A stretch of 64,000 nt of DNA, taken from contig JAHDMJ010000018.1 of the NCBI GenBank assembly GCA_018436095.1, positions 62,001 through 126,000 of the forward strand, in the 5' to 3' direction. The first letter of the stretch is position 1, and each line of letters opens with the position of its first letter. This DNA comes from Clostridia bacterium. Its GTDB lineage: Bacteria > Bacillota > Peptococcia > DRI-13 > UBA5745. Positions 7,796-17,165 of the stretch are shown in pieces. The notes beneath the pieces are model-generated. The model was not told the origin of the DNA, did not search any database, and saw nothing but the letters and a program-made list of their open reading frames with translations. The position numbers and the translations under genes were made by a program.

Positions 7796-10700
7796 TTATT
7801 TAACGGCGTTTTTAGCGCCCAAGGCAGCCAGCAGCTTAGCCGGTGTGGCAGGCAGATCCTTGATGCGGACGCCGGCAGCCTGATAAATGGCATTGATTAC
7901 CGCCGGGGTCATGGGCACCGTGGCTACTTCCGACACGCCTTTGGCGCCTAAGGGACCGGCGGGGTCGGGATCTTCCAGCATCAAAATATCATAAAGAGGC
8001 GTCTCGTCAATGGTGGGCAGGCCTAATTGACCGTAGTATTTGACCTGGGGCCGGCCTTCTTCCATAGGAAAGGCTTCCGATAAAGCATAGCCGATGCCCA
8101 TGGAGCAACTGCCGGTAAGCTGGCCGTCTACTACGTTGGGATTGATCAGGCGGCCCAAGTCATGGGCGGCAATGACCTCCAAAACCCGGGTTTTGCCGGT
8201 AGCCGTATCTACTTCAACGATAGCCGCCTGGGTCGTGTAGGCGTAAGCGGGATAGTTCTTATAGTCCTCTTTGGATACGCTGGCCCGGCCTTCCACATCG
8301 TAGAGGGCAAAGGTCTTGGGCGCGATGTAAACGTAACTTCCGGTAAGGCCTGGGGCTTCGCCCTGGCCGCTTTGCAGAAGCTCCAGGGCCCGCCGCAGGT
8401 TTTCCGGGGTGCAGGCCGGCAGCTTCTGATAGGAGTTATCGTCGGGATCAAAGGTATACTGAGAGCCGGCTACAGGTGTGCCGGCATTGGCTCCGGCAGC
8501 GGTACCCGCAGCGGGAGTTTCGGAAGATTGGCCATTCCCATTGGCTTTTGCCCAGGCAATGCCTTTGCCCGCCAGCACATCGGCCAGCCGGCTGCGGAAT
8601 TCCTTGGCCGCCCCAACCACGGCGCTGCCGCTGATTAAGGTCTGCCGTTCGCCTACGGCATTGCTGTGGGGCACCGTCAGCTTGGTGTCGCCATTGATGG
8701 CGGTGATCGCCTCAGGACGGCAGCCCAGTACCTCGGCGGCCAGTTGCACCATAGCCGTCCGGAAGCCCTGGCCCATGTCGATGCCGGAGACATAAAGGGT
8801 CAGGCTGCCGTCAGCCTCCAGCTTAACCGTAGCTCCGGCGTCATCCACTTTACCTTTGCCGGCGCCTACGTTTTTGAAACCGCTGGCCATACCCAGGCCC
8901 AGCCGCTTCGTGCCTTGAGGATATTGATCCTTATATTTTTCGTAAGCTTTCTTGGCGGCGTCCCGGCAAAGGGTGACGGTTTCCCGGATGCCTACGCTCT
9001 TTTGGAGAATCTCGCCGGAGAGGGTGCTGTCTCCTAAGCGGAAAGCATTGCGGAGCCGAAGCTCAAAGGGATCGATGCCCAGCTTTTCCGCAGCTTCATC
9101 CAGTAAGGACTCCATGGAGAAATTGGCTTGGTTGATGCCGAAGCCCCGGAAGGCGCTGGCGGGAATATTGTTGGTGGCTACGGCTTGCCCTCTGACCCTG
9201 GCCGCCGGAATGCGATAGGGACCTACGGAAAAAATACAGGCCTGATCGATAACCCGGGGGCTTAAATTGGAATAGGGGCCGCCGTCGGACAGCAGGTAAG
9301 CGTCGATAAAGCGCAAATGACCTTGGCGGTCTACGCCGATTTCGTAATCCATTTCATAAGGATGGCGCTTGGTGCTGATGCCTAAGGATTCCTCCCGGGA
9401 AAGGACGATCTGCACCGGTCTTTTCAGACAGTAAGCAGCCACTGCCGCCGCCGGCTCTATAGTGGCGTCGGCTTTGCTGCCGAAGCCGCCCCCTAAAGGA
9501 GTGACAACGATGCGGATTTTGTCGGCAGGCAGATTCAGCACAGCCGTCAGTTGCCGCCGCAGCTCAAAAGGCGACTGGGTGGGAGCATAAAGAATCAGTC
9601 CTTCTTGCTCATCCCAAAAACCGATGGCCGATTCCGGCTCCAAATAGGCGTGTTCTACAGGCGGTGTGCTGAAATGGCCTTTTAAAATCAACAGATCCGG
9701 TTCTTGGCGGACGGCGTCGGGATCGCCTACTACATGGGTCAGCTCTTTGATGACCTGACCCTTGGCGGCAGCTTCCTGCATAGTAAACACGGCAGGCAAA
9801 TCCTCATATTCCACCTGCACCAGGGGCAGGGCGGCCTTGGCCTGAGCGGCCGTTTCCGCCACAACCAAGGCTACCACGTCCCTGACGAACTTTACTTCAT
9901 GATCACAAAAAACCGGTTGGTCGGGAGTCAAAATACCATAGCCGTTTTTACCGGGCACATCGGCGGCGGTCAGTACGGCCACCACACCGGGACTGGCTTT
10001 AGCGGCGGCGGTATCAATGCTGAGAACCCTGGCATGGGGCCGGCCGGCCCAAAGGGGAGCGCCGTAAAGCATGCCGGGAAATTCCAGGTCAGCGGCAAAG
10101 TTTAGAGCGCCGCTGGCTTTGGCAGCGCCGTCGGCGTCCCACAAAGGCTGTCCCATGTAATCGTAAGCGGCCTCTCCCCTACCCTCGCCGGGGCTAAGGT
10201 CAGGACCTTGATTATAAGCAGCCAGAGGTTTTTCCATGGGCTCTCCCTGGGCTTGCTGTATATATAAACGGCTTTGGGATAAAGGCGGAGCAGAAAAAGA
10301 AGCGGCGGCGGGAGCCGGATTCCCGGAGCTCAGGCCTTTTTCTTCCCTGAGACGGGCGGCAGCCAACTCCACTGCTTCAATAATTTTGACGTAACCGGTA
10401 CAACGGCAATAATTGCGTTTTAAAGCTTTGACAATATCCTGCCGGCTGGGATTAAGGTTCTGATCCAACAGGGCTTTTGTGGCCATAACCATTCCCGGTG
10501 TGCAAAAACCGCATTGAATGGCGCCCACATCCAGGAAAGCTTTTTGGATAGGATGAAGTCTGCCGCCGGAGGACAAGCCTTCGATGGTTTCTACAGCCTT
10601 ACCTTCTACGGATGAAAGTTTTGTAATGCAAGACCGGACAGGCCGTCCATCTACCAAAACGGTACAGGAGCCGCAATGGCCGGTGCTGCAACCCTCCTTT

Positions 10701-10816
10701 GTGCCTTTAAGACAGGCCGTACCTCTTAGATAACTCAACAAAGAGTCGGCGGCCTTTTCTTTCGGCAAGCAGACAGGATTGCCATTGACAGAAAATTTAA
10801 GGCTATCCAAAGTCAT
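7796..10816 (-). CDS. fused 2Fe-2S/molybdopterin hydroxylase (xanthine dehydrogenase/aldehyde oxidoreductase family)
   Basis: Molybdenum hydroxylase of 1006 residues that combines the iron-sulfur subunit and the Moco subunit in one chain, without an FAD domain. Residues 1-165: plant-type [2Fe-2S] (CSTGHCGSC) then the alpha-helical [2Fe-2S] domain (CGFCTPG, CRCTGY). A poorly conserved Ala/Pro-rich linker follows (about 165-215), then the Moco domain with GGGFGSK, AFRGFG and the end motif GAKGVSEVA holding the catalytic Glu. Such fusions occur in selenium-dependent xanthine dehydrogenases and in Mop-type aldehyde oxidoreductases; the substrate cannot be fixed. An Asn/Gly/Ala-rich insertion lies near residues 755-790. 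It is divergent from the aldolase gene. Confidence 0.88.
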   Translation of the reverse strand: MTLDSLKFSVNGNPVCLPKEKAADSLLSYLRGTACLKGTKEGCSTGHCGSCTVLVDGRPVRSCITKLSSVEGKAVETIEGLSSGGRLHPIQKAFLDVGAIQCGFCTPGMVMATKALLDQNLNPSRQDIVKALKRNYCRCTGYVKIIEAVELAAARLREEKGLSSGNPAPAAASFSAPPLSQSRLYIQQAQGEPMEKPLAAYNQGPDLSPGEGRGEAAYDYMGQPLWDADGAAKASGALNFAADLEFPGMLYGAPLWAGRPHARVLSIDTAAAKASPGVVAVLTAADVPGKNGYGILTPDQPVFCDHEVKFVRDVVALVVAETAAQAKAALPLVQVEYEDLPAVFTMQEAAAKGQVIKELTHVVGDPDAVRQEPDLLILKGHFSTPPVEHAYLEPESAIGFWDEQEGLILYAPTQSPFELRRQLTAVLNLPADKIRIVVTPLGGGFGSKADATIEPAAAVAAYCLKRPVQIVLSREESLGISTKRHPYEMDYEIGVDRQGHLRFIDAYLLSDGGPYSNLSPRVIDQACIFSVGPYRIPAARVRGQAVATNNIPASAFRGFGINQANFSMESLLDEAAEKLGIDPFELRLRNAFRLGDSTLSGEILQKSVGIRETVTLCRDAAKKAYEKYKDQYPQGTKRLGLGMASGFKNVGAGKGKVDDAGATVKLEADGSLTLYVSGIDMGQGFRTAMVQLAAEVLGCRPEAITAINGDTKLTVPHSNAVGERQTLISGSAVVGAAKEFRSRLADVLAGKGIAWAKANGNGQSSETPAAGTAAGANAGTPVAGSQYTFDPDDNSYQKLPACTPENLRRALELLQSGQGEAPGLTGSYVYIAPKTFALYDVEGRASVSKEDYKNYPAYAYTTQAAIVEVDTATGKTRVLEVIAAHDLGRLINPNVVDGQLTGSCSMGIGYALSEAFPMEEGRPQVKYYGQLGLPTIDETPLYDILMLEDPDPAGPLGAKGVSEVATVPMTPAVINAIYQAAGVRIKDLPATPAKLLAALGAKNAVK

Positions 10817-10962
10817 AATATCCCCCCTAATATTATCATTGCCTATTCGCCATCATATCATGAGTACCCCTCTCCAGAAACAACATAGGTTAGATTCTTG
10901 ATTTTTTTCTTAAATAGCAATACCATAGGAGCAAAGGAATGAGATTCAAAGGAGGAACGGCA

Positions 10963-11640
10963 ATGGTTGAGATGAAAAAGAGAGTGGAAGAGCTGGATCG
11001 CCTATACCCCCAATACCTCAGCGATGAGGCGGCAAAGCAGGCTATAATGGATGTGGGCCGCCGGCTGTATAAAAAAGGCTACGTAGCGGCTAATGACGGC
11101 AATATTTCCTGCATGGTGGAGCCGGGTATTGTATGGGCAACTCCCACCGGAGTTTCTAAAGGCTACATGACGGAAGAAATGATGATCAAGGTGGATCTGA
11201 CCGGCAGGGTGCTGGAGGGCACATATAAGCCTTCCACAGAGCTGATGATGCATTTGCGGGTATATCAGGAAAATCCCGCAGTCAAAGCGGTGGTTCATGC
11301 CCATTGCCCTATGGCTACAGCCTTTGCCTGCGCCGGCATTGCCCTGGATCAGCCCTTGCTGGCGGAGGCGGTGGCTATGTTGGGACCGGTGCCCATAGCG
11401 CCTTTTGCTTTGCCGGGTACGCCGGCGGTGGCGGAGTCCATCGCTCCTTATTGCCGGGATTATAAAGCCGTCATGTTGGCTAACCACGGCGTTCTTACCT
11501 GGGGACCTAATATGACGGAGGCCCTTTACCGTCTGGAGCGGGTGGAATATTACGCCAGTCTTTTAATGCTCACGGGCCATTTTCCCCAGCCTGCCAGATA
11601 TATAGCGCCGGCGGACGTGGAAATATTAAAGACATATTAA
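10963..11640 (+). CDS. class II aldolase (fuculose-phosphate aldolase-like)
   Basis: Zinc-dependent class II aldolase/adducin-family protein, likely cleaving a phosphorylated sugar or a related hydroxyketone. 225 residues. Visible: NDGNISC (substrate-phosphate loop), the acidic residue in STELMMH, zinc ligands in VVHAHCPMATAFA, and the third His in MLANHGVLTWG. The ATG at 10963 is chosen because AAGGAGG sits 6-12 bases upstream; the earlier ATG at 10939 would swallow that site. It is monocistronic and divergent from the molybdenum hydroxylase, so a shared regulation or pathway is possible but not shown. Confidence 0.9.
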   Translation: MVEMKKRVEELDRLYPQYLSDEAAKQAIMDVGRRLYKKGYVAANDGNISCMVEPGIVWATPTGVSKGYMTEEMMIKVDLTGRVLEGTYKPSTELMMHLRVYQENPAVKAVVHAHCPMATAFACAGIALDQPLLAEAVAMLGPVPIAPFALPGTPAVAESIAPYCRDYKAVMLANHGVLTWGPNMTEALYRLERVEYYASLLMLTGHFPQPARYIAPADVEILKTY

Positions 11641-11768
11641 GAACCCATTAAAAATGAGGTAGAAAGGGCAGATTTCGGCAAAGAACGATTGTTCTTCAAC
11701 ATTATTGGTGTTAAAATTAATATAGCTTTTTATTGAGCTAAAATACCTCGTTGAAAGGATATCGTTTC

Positions 11769-12530
11769 ATGAAAGCGTTAATCTTGGCGGCAGGCTATGC
11801 CACCAGGCTTTACCCCTTAAATCAAAAGCTGCCCAAAGCATTATTGCCCATCGGCAATGAAACCATATTAGGCCATATTGTAAATCTCGTTAATCAAATC
11901 CCGGACTGCCGGGAAATCATTATTATCGCCAATCACAAATTTATTGAGGACTTCAACCTATGGCTGGCCTCTTATCAAGGCTCCCTGCCCATCAAGCTGC
12001 TGGATGACGGCACCAATGATGTAGCGGAGAGCCTTGGAGCCATTGGCGATATTTGTTACGCCATCGAAAAAGAGCATATTGAGGAAGACCTGTTGATTGT
12101 GGCGGGGGATAATTATTTTGATTTCCCTCTGACGGATTTTTTGGATGCCTGCCGGCGGGAAAATCAGGACGGCGTCTGTGTTAAACCGGTGGCGGACCCG
12201 GCTTTGCTTAGCCAAATGGGTGTGGTATTGTTGGATCAGGATAAGAATATAATTAATATTGAAGAAAAACCAGCTTTGCCGCAATCCAACCTGGCCATGT
12301 ATGCCATTTACTATTATACGAAGGACACGGTAAAACTTTTTCAGCAATACCGCAGGGAAGAAAACCCGATGGACGCCCCGGGCAACTTTATTGTCTGGCT
12401 GTATCCCCGTAAACCTATTACAACCTATATGATTGAGGGCCAGTGCCATGACGTGGGCAGCCTTGAGAGCTACAGCCGGCTTTGTGAAAGTTTAGGACTG
12501 CCCTTTCCCGGAGAGGACGAACTGCGATGA
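11769..12530 (+). CDS. sugar-phosphate nucleotidyltransferase
   Basis: Transfers a nucleotide to a sugar-1-phosphate, making an activated sugar. N-terminal signature LILAAGYATRLYPL and KALLPIGN (first 30 residues), Mg-binding VAGDNYFD near 115, and the IEEKP motif near 165. 253 residues, close to glucose-1-phosphate thymidylyl/uridylyltransferases without a C-terminal domain. It overlaps the following glycosyltransferase by 4 bases (ATGA), so the two probably act in one glycan or glycolipid pathway. Confidence 0.88.
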   Translation: MKALILAAGYATRLYPLNQKLPKALLPIGNETILGHIVNLVNQIPDCREIIIIANHKFIEDFNLWLASYQGSLPIKLLDDGTNDVAESLGAIGDICYAIEKEHIEEDLLIVAGDNYFDFPLTDFLDACRRENQDGVCVKPVADPALLSQMGVVLLDQDKNIINIEEKPALPQSNLAMYAIYYYTKDTVKLFQQYRREENPMDAPGNFIVWLYPRKPITTYMIEGQCHDVGSLESYSRLCESLGLPFPGEDELR

Positions 12531-13702
12531 GAATCGGCATTTTTACCGATACCTATTATCCCCAGCTCAACGGTGTAGCCACCTCTGTTTTGATGCTCAA
12601 AGAAAAATTGACTGCCCAGGGCCATCAAGTCTATATATTTACCACCACGGATCCGGAAGCGCCCCGGCGGGAGCCCAGGGTTTACCGGCTGCCCAGCCTG
12701 CCTTTTGTGGGAGACCGCCGTATGGGAATGTTTTACCATTACGGTCTGGCCAAGATGGTGCGCCGGTTGGACTTGGATCTCATTCATACCAATACGGAAT
12801 TTCCCCTGGGCATCTTTGGCCGCTATATGGCCCGGGAAATGCAGCTGCCTATGGTCCATACTATGCATACGATTTATGAGGACTACACTCATTATATAAC
12901 GAAGTTCAGGATGCTGGATTCCCTGGCTAAAACGGTGGCCAAAAAGGTCAGCGGTGATTTTTGCAATTCTGCCGATCATGTCATCGTGCCTACAGAAAAA
13001 GTCAAGGACCTGATGCGCTCTTATGGCGTCACCAAAGAAATTACCGCCATTCCTTCCGGCATTGAGCTGGGTAGGTTCGAGTCTGGTCAATACAGTCAGT
13101 CAGCCATTCAGGAGCTGCGGCAGGAGCTGGGGATCAGCCAGGAGGCTAAAGTCCTGCTTTTTGTGGGCCGGATAGCGGAAGAAAAGAACATTTCGGAGCT
13201 GTTTTACAGCCTGCGGCGGTATTTGCAGGAGCACAGGGAGCTATGCTTCCTGCTGATCGGTGATGGCCCCTACCGCAGCCGGCTGGAGGACCTGGCTCAG
13301 GAGCTGGATTTGGCGGATAAGATTATTTTTGCGGGGGCCCGGCCCTGGGATGAAATCGGCAAATATTATCAGGCTGGCGATGTGTTTGTCAATGCCTCTC
13401 AAAGCGAGGCCCAGGGACTGACTTACATCGAAGCCATGGCTTCCGGGTTGCCGGTGATTGCTAAGGCCGACCGCTGCCTTGAGGGGATACTGGAAGACGG
13501 CGTCAACGGCTTTGCTTTTAGTGATGAGGCTGGCTTGGTGGGGGCCTTGGAGCAGGTTTTGGCTGATGCCGGGACAAGAGAAAAGCTGGCTCAGGGCGCC
13601 TTAAAGACGGCCAGCCGCTTTTCTGCCGACGGCTTTGCCCAGCAGGTAGCCGGGGTTTATGAGCAGCTGCTAAATTCCAAGCCCTACCGGCGGGTGTCTT
13701 AG
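12527..13702 (+). CDS. GT4-family glycosyltransferase
   Basis: GT-B fold retaining glycosyltransferase, 391 residues, resembling the diacylglycerol glucosyltransferase/MgtA group. N-terminal acceptor domain begins GIFTDTYYPQLNGVATSV, with HTMHTIYEDYTHY near 108; the donor domain shows VGRIAEEKN (about 206) and the EX7E-like SQSEAQGLTYIEAMASGLPV near 300. Likely cytoplasmic face of the membrane, making a glycolipid anchor or a cell-wall precursor from the nucleotide sugar produced by its coupled neighbour. Acceptor is unknown. Confidence 0.9.
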   Translation: MRIGIFTDTYYPQLNGVATSVLMLKEKLTAQGHQVYIFTTTDPEAPRREPRVYRLPSLPFVGDRRMGMFYHYGLAKMVRRLDLDLIHTNTEFPLGIFGRYMAREMQLPMVHTMHTIYEDYTHYITKFRMLDSLAKTVAKKVSGDFCNSADHVIVPTEKVKDLMRSYGVTKEITAIPSGIELGRFESGQYSQSAIQELRQELGISQEAKVLLFVGRIAEEKNISELFYSLRRYLQEHRELCFLLIGDGPYRSRLEDLAQELDLADKIIFAGARPWDEIGKYYQAGDVFVNASQSEAQGLTYIEAMASGLPVIAKADRCLEGILEDGVNGFAFSDEAGLVGALEQVLADAGTREKLAQGALKTASRFSADGFAQQVAGVYEQLLNSKPYRRVS

Positions 13703-13804
13703 CGGAGGATAGATTCCGAATAGGATAAGATGTGGTGGGATTTGGCGGTGTATGAGGAGGCTTTTTAAAGCCGCTTTGCAGCCGATTTTCCACTTGAATT
13801 AAAG

Positions 13805-13837
13805 AAGACCATCGACTTTTGTCGGCGGTCTTTTTTA
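13805..13837 (+). terminator. rho-independent terminator after the glycosyltransferase
   Basis: GAAGACCATCGAC/GTCGGCGGTC stem with a TTTT loop and TTTTTT tail; one mismatch in the stem. Confidence 0.85.
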
Positions 13838-13903
13838 ATGTGGTGATTGGGGTGGCCCAGTGTAATTGCAATCTCCTTGGCGTAAGGGGCCGGGAGCCGG
13901 CAG

Positions 13904-14060
13904 ACAAAATTGCAGGTTTAAAGTGGATCGTTTCTCTATGATAGTGGGAAATTCTCATGCAACAGTGTTCCTTCCTACGACGAAATACTATATATAGAGT
14001 AAAGATGATATTTAACTTTGTTCAGAAAAAATCCGGACACTTTAAACTTGCAATTTTGGT
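13904..14060. repeat. inverted repeat pair, possible mobile-element end
   Basis: The 22-bp segment at 13904-13925 (ACAAAATTGCAGGTTTAAAG...) is repeated in reverse complement at 14038-14060 with one base inserted and one changed. About 110 bp lie between the arms, with no ORF. The TTGCA/TGCAA-rich arms resemble the multiple short terminal repeats of IS21-type elements, but no transposase is present. Confidence 0.5.
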
Positions 14061-14183
14061 TATTTCCGCTACCCCACGCTGATCCGCCGGCGAGGATAAG
14101 GGGGGATCAAACTATATTGGCCTATCCCTAATGAAAGAAATGGGCATGCCCCCACCGGCAGGGGGTGGTTGGCTTATTGAGGT

Positions 14184-14433
14184 CTCCCCTCTGTGCAAAA
14201 TTGCATGTTTGTCTTCGTCTAGAACCCCTGTCAGAGGAAATAGGAGAACGCTTTAAGCACTTTCAGCAGTTTGGTAGCGAACTCGTTTCTGCCAGGACAC
14301 TAGATATAGTCGAGGCATACCTTTCCACCTGTTTTAGGGGCCTCCATAACTCTAGGGGGTGTCTACAAACCTGCTTTTTTGCTCATCTGGCGCTCTTATT
14401 GGATACAAATCTGCATTTTTGCACAGAGGGGAG
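14184..14433. mobile_element. 250-bp inverted-repeat element, non-coding remnant
   Basis: Bases 14184-14212 and 14405-14433 are inverted repeats matching at 26 of 29 positions (left arm begins CTCCCCTCTGTGCAAAA). A second, weaker copy of the right arm lies in direct orientation at 14361-14389. Several internal repeats at an end are typical of IS21-like elements. The ORF through it (14165-14530) has no family features. Together with the pair at 13904-14060 this looks like the shell of an insertion sequence that has lost its transposase genes, or a MITE-like derivative. Confidence 0.45.
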
Positions 14434-14588
14434 TGCGGATAAAACCTACAGAGCAGATGAAAGCGAATTCCGAGTCGAGCTTGGCATGACAAACCTGATC
14501 ATTGGCATCTTTTCTCGATGTATGGTTTAATTCTGCGGGAACTCAGGGTATAATTGCAGGACTTGGAGAAGGTGGGAGATGTCAACGG

Positions 14589-14804
14589 CTAAGATTCATT
14601 TTCCTGCTTTGGTGGACGCTTTATCTTAAGTCCATTCACTTCTGTATAGCTTATCTCCGGTTCCAAAACAGATAAATTAATTGGTTTTGCTCGACGATCC
14701 AATTTCATTTCCACATGGAAATTGCTTAGATAAAGCTTATTAGGATCAAATCGATTTTTACCGTAAGTGTCATATATTCGCTCACGGTTAAAACAGTAAC
14801 AGAT
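14589..14804 (-). pseudogene. gene fragment in frame after the permease stop
   Basis: A 71-codon open stretch follows the permease TAG in the same frame and ends at a TAG at 14589-14591. It has a protein-like composition (for example YDTYGKNRFDPNKLYLSNFH) but no usable start codon near its beginning. I do not recognise the family. It could be the 3' end of a gene truncated by the adjacent mobile-element remnant, or a former extension of the upstream frame. Confidence 0.35.
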
Positions 14805-16007
14805 CTATCTTTTGCTTCTGTAAAAAACAGTTCTGTTCATTTGGAAAAACGATAGAAAAAGAATTTTTCGTATCCTTGGTTTACCCTTTCGAACCATACG
14901 TAGCACTTGCCTGTTCTTCGGATTTCTGCTTTCGTGCAGAAACCGCACAATAACGCATAGGATCAACGAGGAGCCAATATACCCGGTAAAAGGATAAATA
15001 GTTCCAACCAACGCTCCAAAGGGGAAAACCGAGGCGCCAAAAGCGGCAATCGCCACCATTAACACGCCGGCCCTATTCTTGAATGTGCCTTCAGGTCCGG
15101 CGAAGGCATTGGTTGCCGTCCACAGCAGCGGCGTCGCAGTGCTGAATATTTCGCCCAGAAGCACAATCGTAAAAAGTGAACCCAACAGCGGAGAGATACG
15201 TTGAGCAAGATAGAGTACCGGGATATCCAGCACCGATACATTTTTGAAGTTTACCATCATAGCCAAGGCCAGAATCAAGCCGGAGAGCATCAAAGTCACA
15301 CTGCCCAACACGCCGCCCAAAATAGCTTCTTTTCTGCTTTGGGCCGTGGCGCCCATTTCAGACATGAAAGGCAACGAACAGGTCATATTATATGCGGCGT
15401 ATAAAACGGAGGCAAGAGGCCAGAAGGCTCGGGAATTGCCTGTGCTATAAGGCACGTGCTCAGCCGTGGCGATGATCTGGTCGATTTCAGCCAGGCTGAC
15501 CGGAGACCGGGCAATCGAAAGCACACCTATGATCAGAGTGACAATGATCGTAAAGGGACCCAGGCAACCGATGATATCGATCAGGCGGTTAAGCCCTCCG
15601 AAGACGACGATCACCGTTAGGGCGGTCATCATCACTCTTCCGGCAAGGGGTGGAAGGCCCATGTATTGATTTAATGTTGCGCCAGCGCCTGAGATCATGA
15701 CGGCCAACATAAGAAAGCAGAATATGGGCGTAAACCATTCCATAAAACGGCCAAGCCCCTTGCCGCAGCAATAATAATATATGTTGCCCAGATCACCCTT
15801 GCGGTTTCGATAGCCTAAATCCATGATGATGGCACAGGTGGCTGCAAGCAGCAGCATAGTCAGCAGTGCCCCCAATATGCCTCGTGTGCCATATGCGGAA
15901 AAGAACTGCAATATTTCCTGTCCGGTGGCAAAACCTGAGCCGATGATAAAAGCCGCCACGGAGCCGGCGTATTTAAATACATAATTCCATCTTACCTTGT
16001 TTTTCAT
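14805..16007 (-). CDS. YkvI-like integral membrane transporter
   Basis: Membrane protein of the APC-like superfamily, similar to the YkvI group; substrate not known. Eleven or so hydrophobic helices can be counted. The first half begins with KYAGSVAAFIIGSGFATGQEILQFF, the broken-helix segment common to amino-acid/Na+ symporters of this fold. About 400 residues; the family is usually near 350-380, and the basic C-terminal tail (RKGKPRIRK to FYRSKR) may be abnormal, since an in-frame coding-like stretch continues beyond the stop. Transcribed alone on the minus strand; a 7-bp inverted repeat (AGATATA/TATATCT) lies at 16022-16041 before the start. Confidence 0.8.
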   Translation of the reverse strand: MKNKVRWNYVFKYAGSVAAFIIGSGFATGQEILQFFSAYGTRGILGALLTMLLLAATCAIIMDLGYRNRKGDLGNIYYYCCGKGLGRFMEWFTPIFCFLMLAVMISGAGATLNQYMGLPPLAGRVMMTALTVIVVFGGLNRLIDIIGCLGPFTIIVTLIIGVLSIARSPVSLAEIDQIIATAEHVPYSTGNSRAFWPLASVLYAAYNMTCSLPFMSEMGATAQSRKEAILGGVLGSVTLMLSGLILALAMMVNFKNVSVLDIPVLYLAQRISPLLGSLFTIVLLGEIFSTATPLLWTATNAFAGPEGTFKNRAGVLMVAIAAFGASVFPFGALVGTIYPFTGYIGSSLILCVIVRFLHESRNPKNRQVLRMVRKGKPRIRKILFLSFFQMNRTVFYRSKR

Positions 16008-16116
16008 AGCCCCTCACACACAGATATATTAATCTATATCTATATGAGAAACCGTCCATTTATGAGCTGCGGGGTGAGAAAAGGGGCAGGCTAAGTTTTG
16101 TTAAAGAAGGGGTATC

Positions 16117-16551
16117 CTATTGTTCACTTCTGCCTTGCAGGGACTTTAGCGTTTTGTTAATCTCGCCGGCGTCCTTTTTATCAAACTGCCAGCTTATTAA
16201 ATTTACTGCAAGATAAATGATAAATACCGAAAGCATAAATAAAGATGTATCAGAAAAGGCATGAAGTATCCCAACCCAAAAACCGAATGCGACCAGCGTC
16301 ACCTCCAGCACAACGACGTGGATTGCTTTGCGCAGGAGCGCCTGTTGAAAGGACAATTCCTTGCGGGAATATGTTATGAACGAGGGTATAAGTCCTACAA
16401 ATCCAAAAGTGAGAGGCGACCAATATGCCTCATAACCAAATCTTGCCGTCGGGTCAAGAGCCTGCCCCAGGATGGCGATTGCCGCCGTCACACACGTGGT
16501 AATAACAAAGTATTCCATTAAGCATTTTTTCAAAAAAGCCTTAAAGCTCAT
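16117..16551 (-). CDS. DUF3021 membrane protein
   Basis: Small membrane protein of the DUF3021 family, 144 residues, with four predicted membrane helices (about 15-33, 46-62, 75-95, 102-122) and a charged cytoplasmic tail. Members are nearly always encoded directly after a LytTR regulator, as here, and are thought to restrain it at the membrane. The start overlaps the LytTR stop by ATGA. Confidence 0.85.
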   Translation of the reverse strand: MSFKAFLKKCLMEYFVITTCVTAAIAILGQALDPTARFGYEAYWSPLTFGFVGLIPSFITYSRKELSFQQALLRKAIHVVVLEVTLVAFGFWVGILHAFSDTSLFMLSVFIIYLAVNLISWQFDKKDAGEINKTLKSLQGRSEQ

Positions 16552-17018
16552 ATGTTTTCACCCAGCAATCGTTTTTTTAGTTCCGGCACATACTGCCTGG
16601 AAATAATGATTTCCTCACCGCTAAACAGCGTTGCCAAAAACCTCCCGTTTAGAATGGGGCGTACATTGTCAATTTTCATCAGATTGATTACAAATGATTT
16701 AGAGCACCTAAAAAACCGTCTGTTCTCAAATAGCGTGATAAACTCGTACAGTTTGCACTTGAGCTCATACACTTTCTTTGCCGTATAGGCAAATACTCTG
16801 TCGTCAACCGCCTCCACATAAAAAATATCCTGCAGGGAGATTTGGCTTACCCTTTCGTCAACATATCCCGCAAGCGTGTCTCCGGCAGCCTTTATATAGC
16901 TGACGATATTTTTCACATTCTCATTGACTTCATAGCAGAGGATAATTGCCTGTTCTTCCTGACCTCTGCCGATCTGTTTAACCGAAACTTTCAATGCAAC
17001 ACCTTCATCATTTGGCAA
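16548..17018 (-). CDS. LytTR-domain transcription regulator
   Basis: DNA-binding protein whose C-terminal 95 residues form a LytTR domain (DIFYVEAVDDRVFAYT, then RCSKSFVINLMKI, and ISRQYVPELKKRL). There is no receiver domain, so it is a stand-alone regulator probably paired with the membrane protein encoded immediately downstream. The annotated ATG at 17018 lacks a clear ribosome site; a TTG near 16994 preceded by GAAGGTG gives the usual family start and is a good alternative. Targets are unknown. Confidence 0.85.
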   Translation of the reverse strand: MPNDEGVALKVSVKQIGRGQEEQAIILCYEVNENVKNIVSYIKAAGDTLAGYVDERVSQISLQDIFYVEAVDDRVFAYTAKKVYELKCKLYEFITLFENRRFFRCSKSFVINLMKIDNVRPILNGRFLATLFSGEEIIISRQYVPELKKRLLGENI

Positions 17019-17165
17019 TAAGCCGTATTTGCCTATCTGCCATGATTTTGTTTTACCGGTAATAAACAGTCATTGCGGTGGTTTAAATACCGATAACCAG
17101 CATTGCTATTATAGCATATCATTGGACAGCATTTTTATTTTTTGTATCCCCCCCTATAATCGTCT

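Noticed and set aside
14165-14530. 121-codon ORF
   Set aside because: Spans the inverted-repeat element, has no family features and no good ribosome site.
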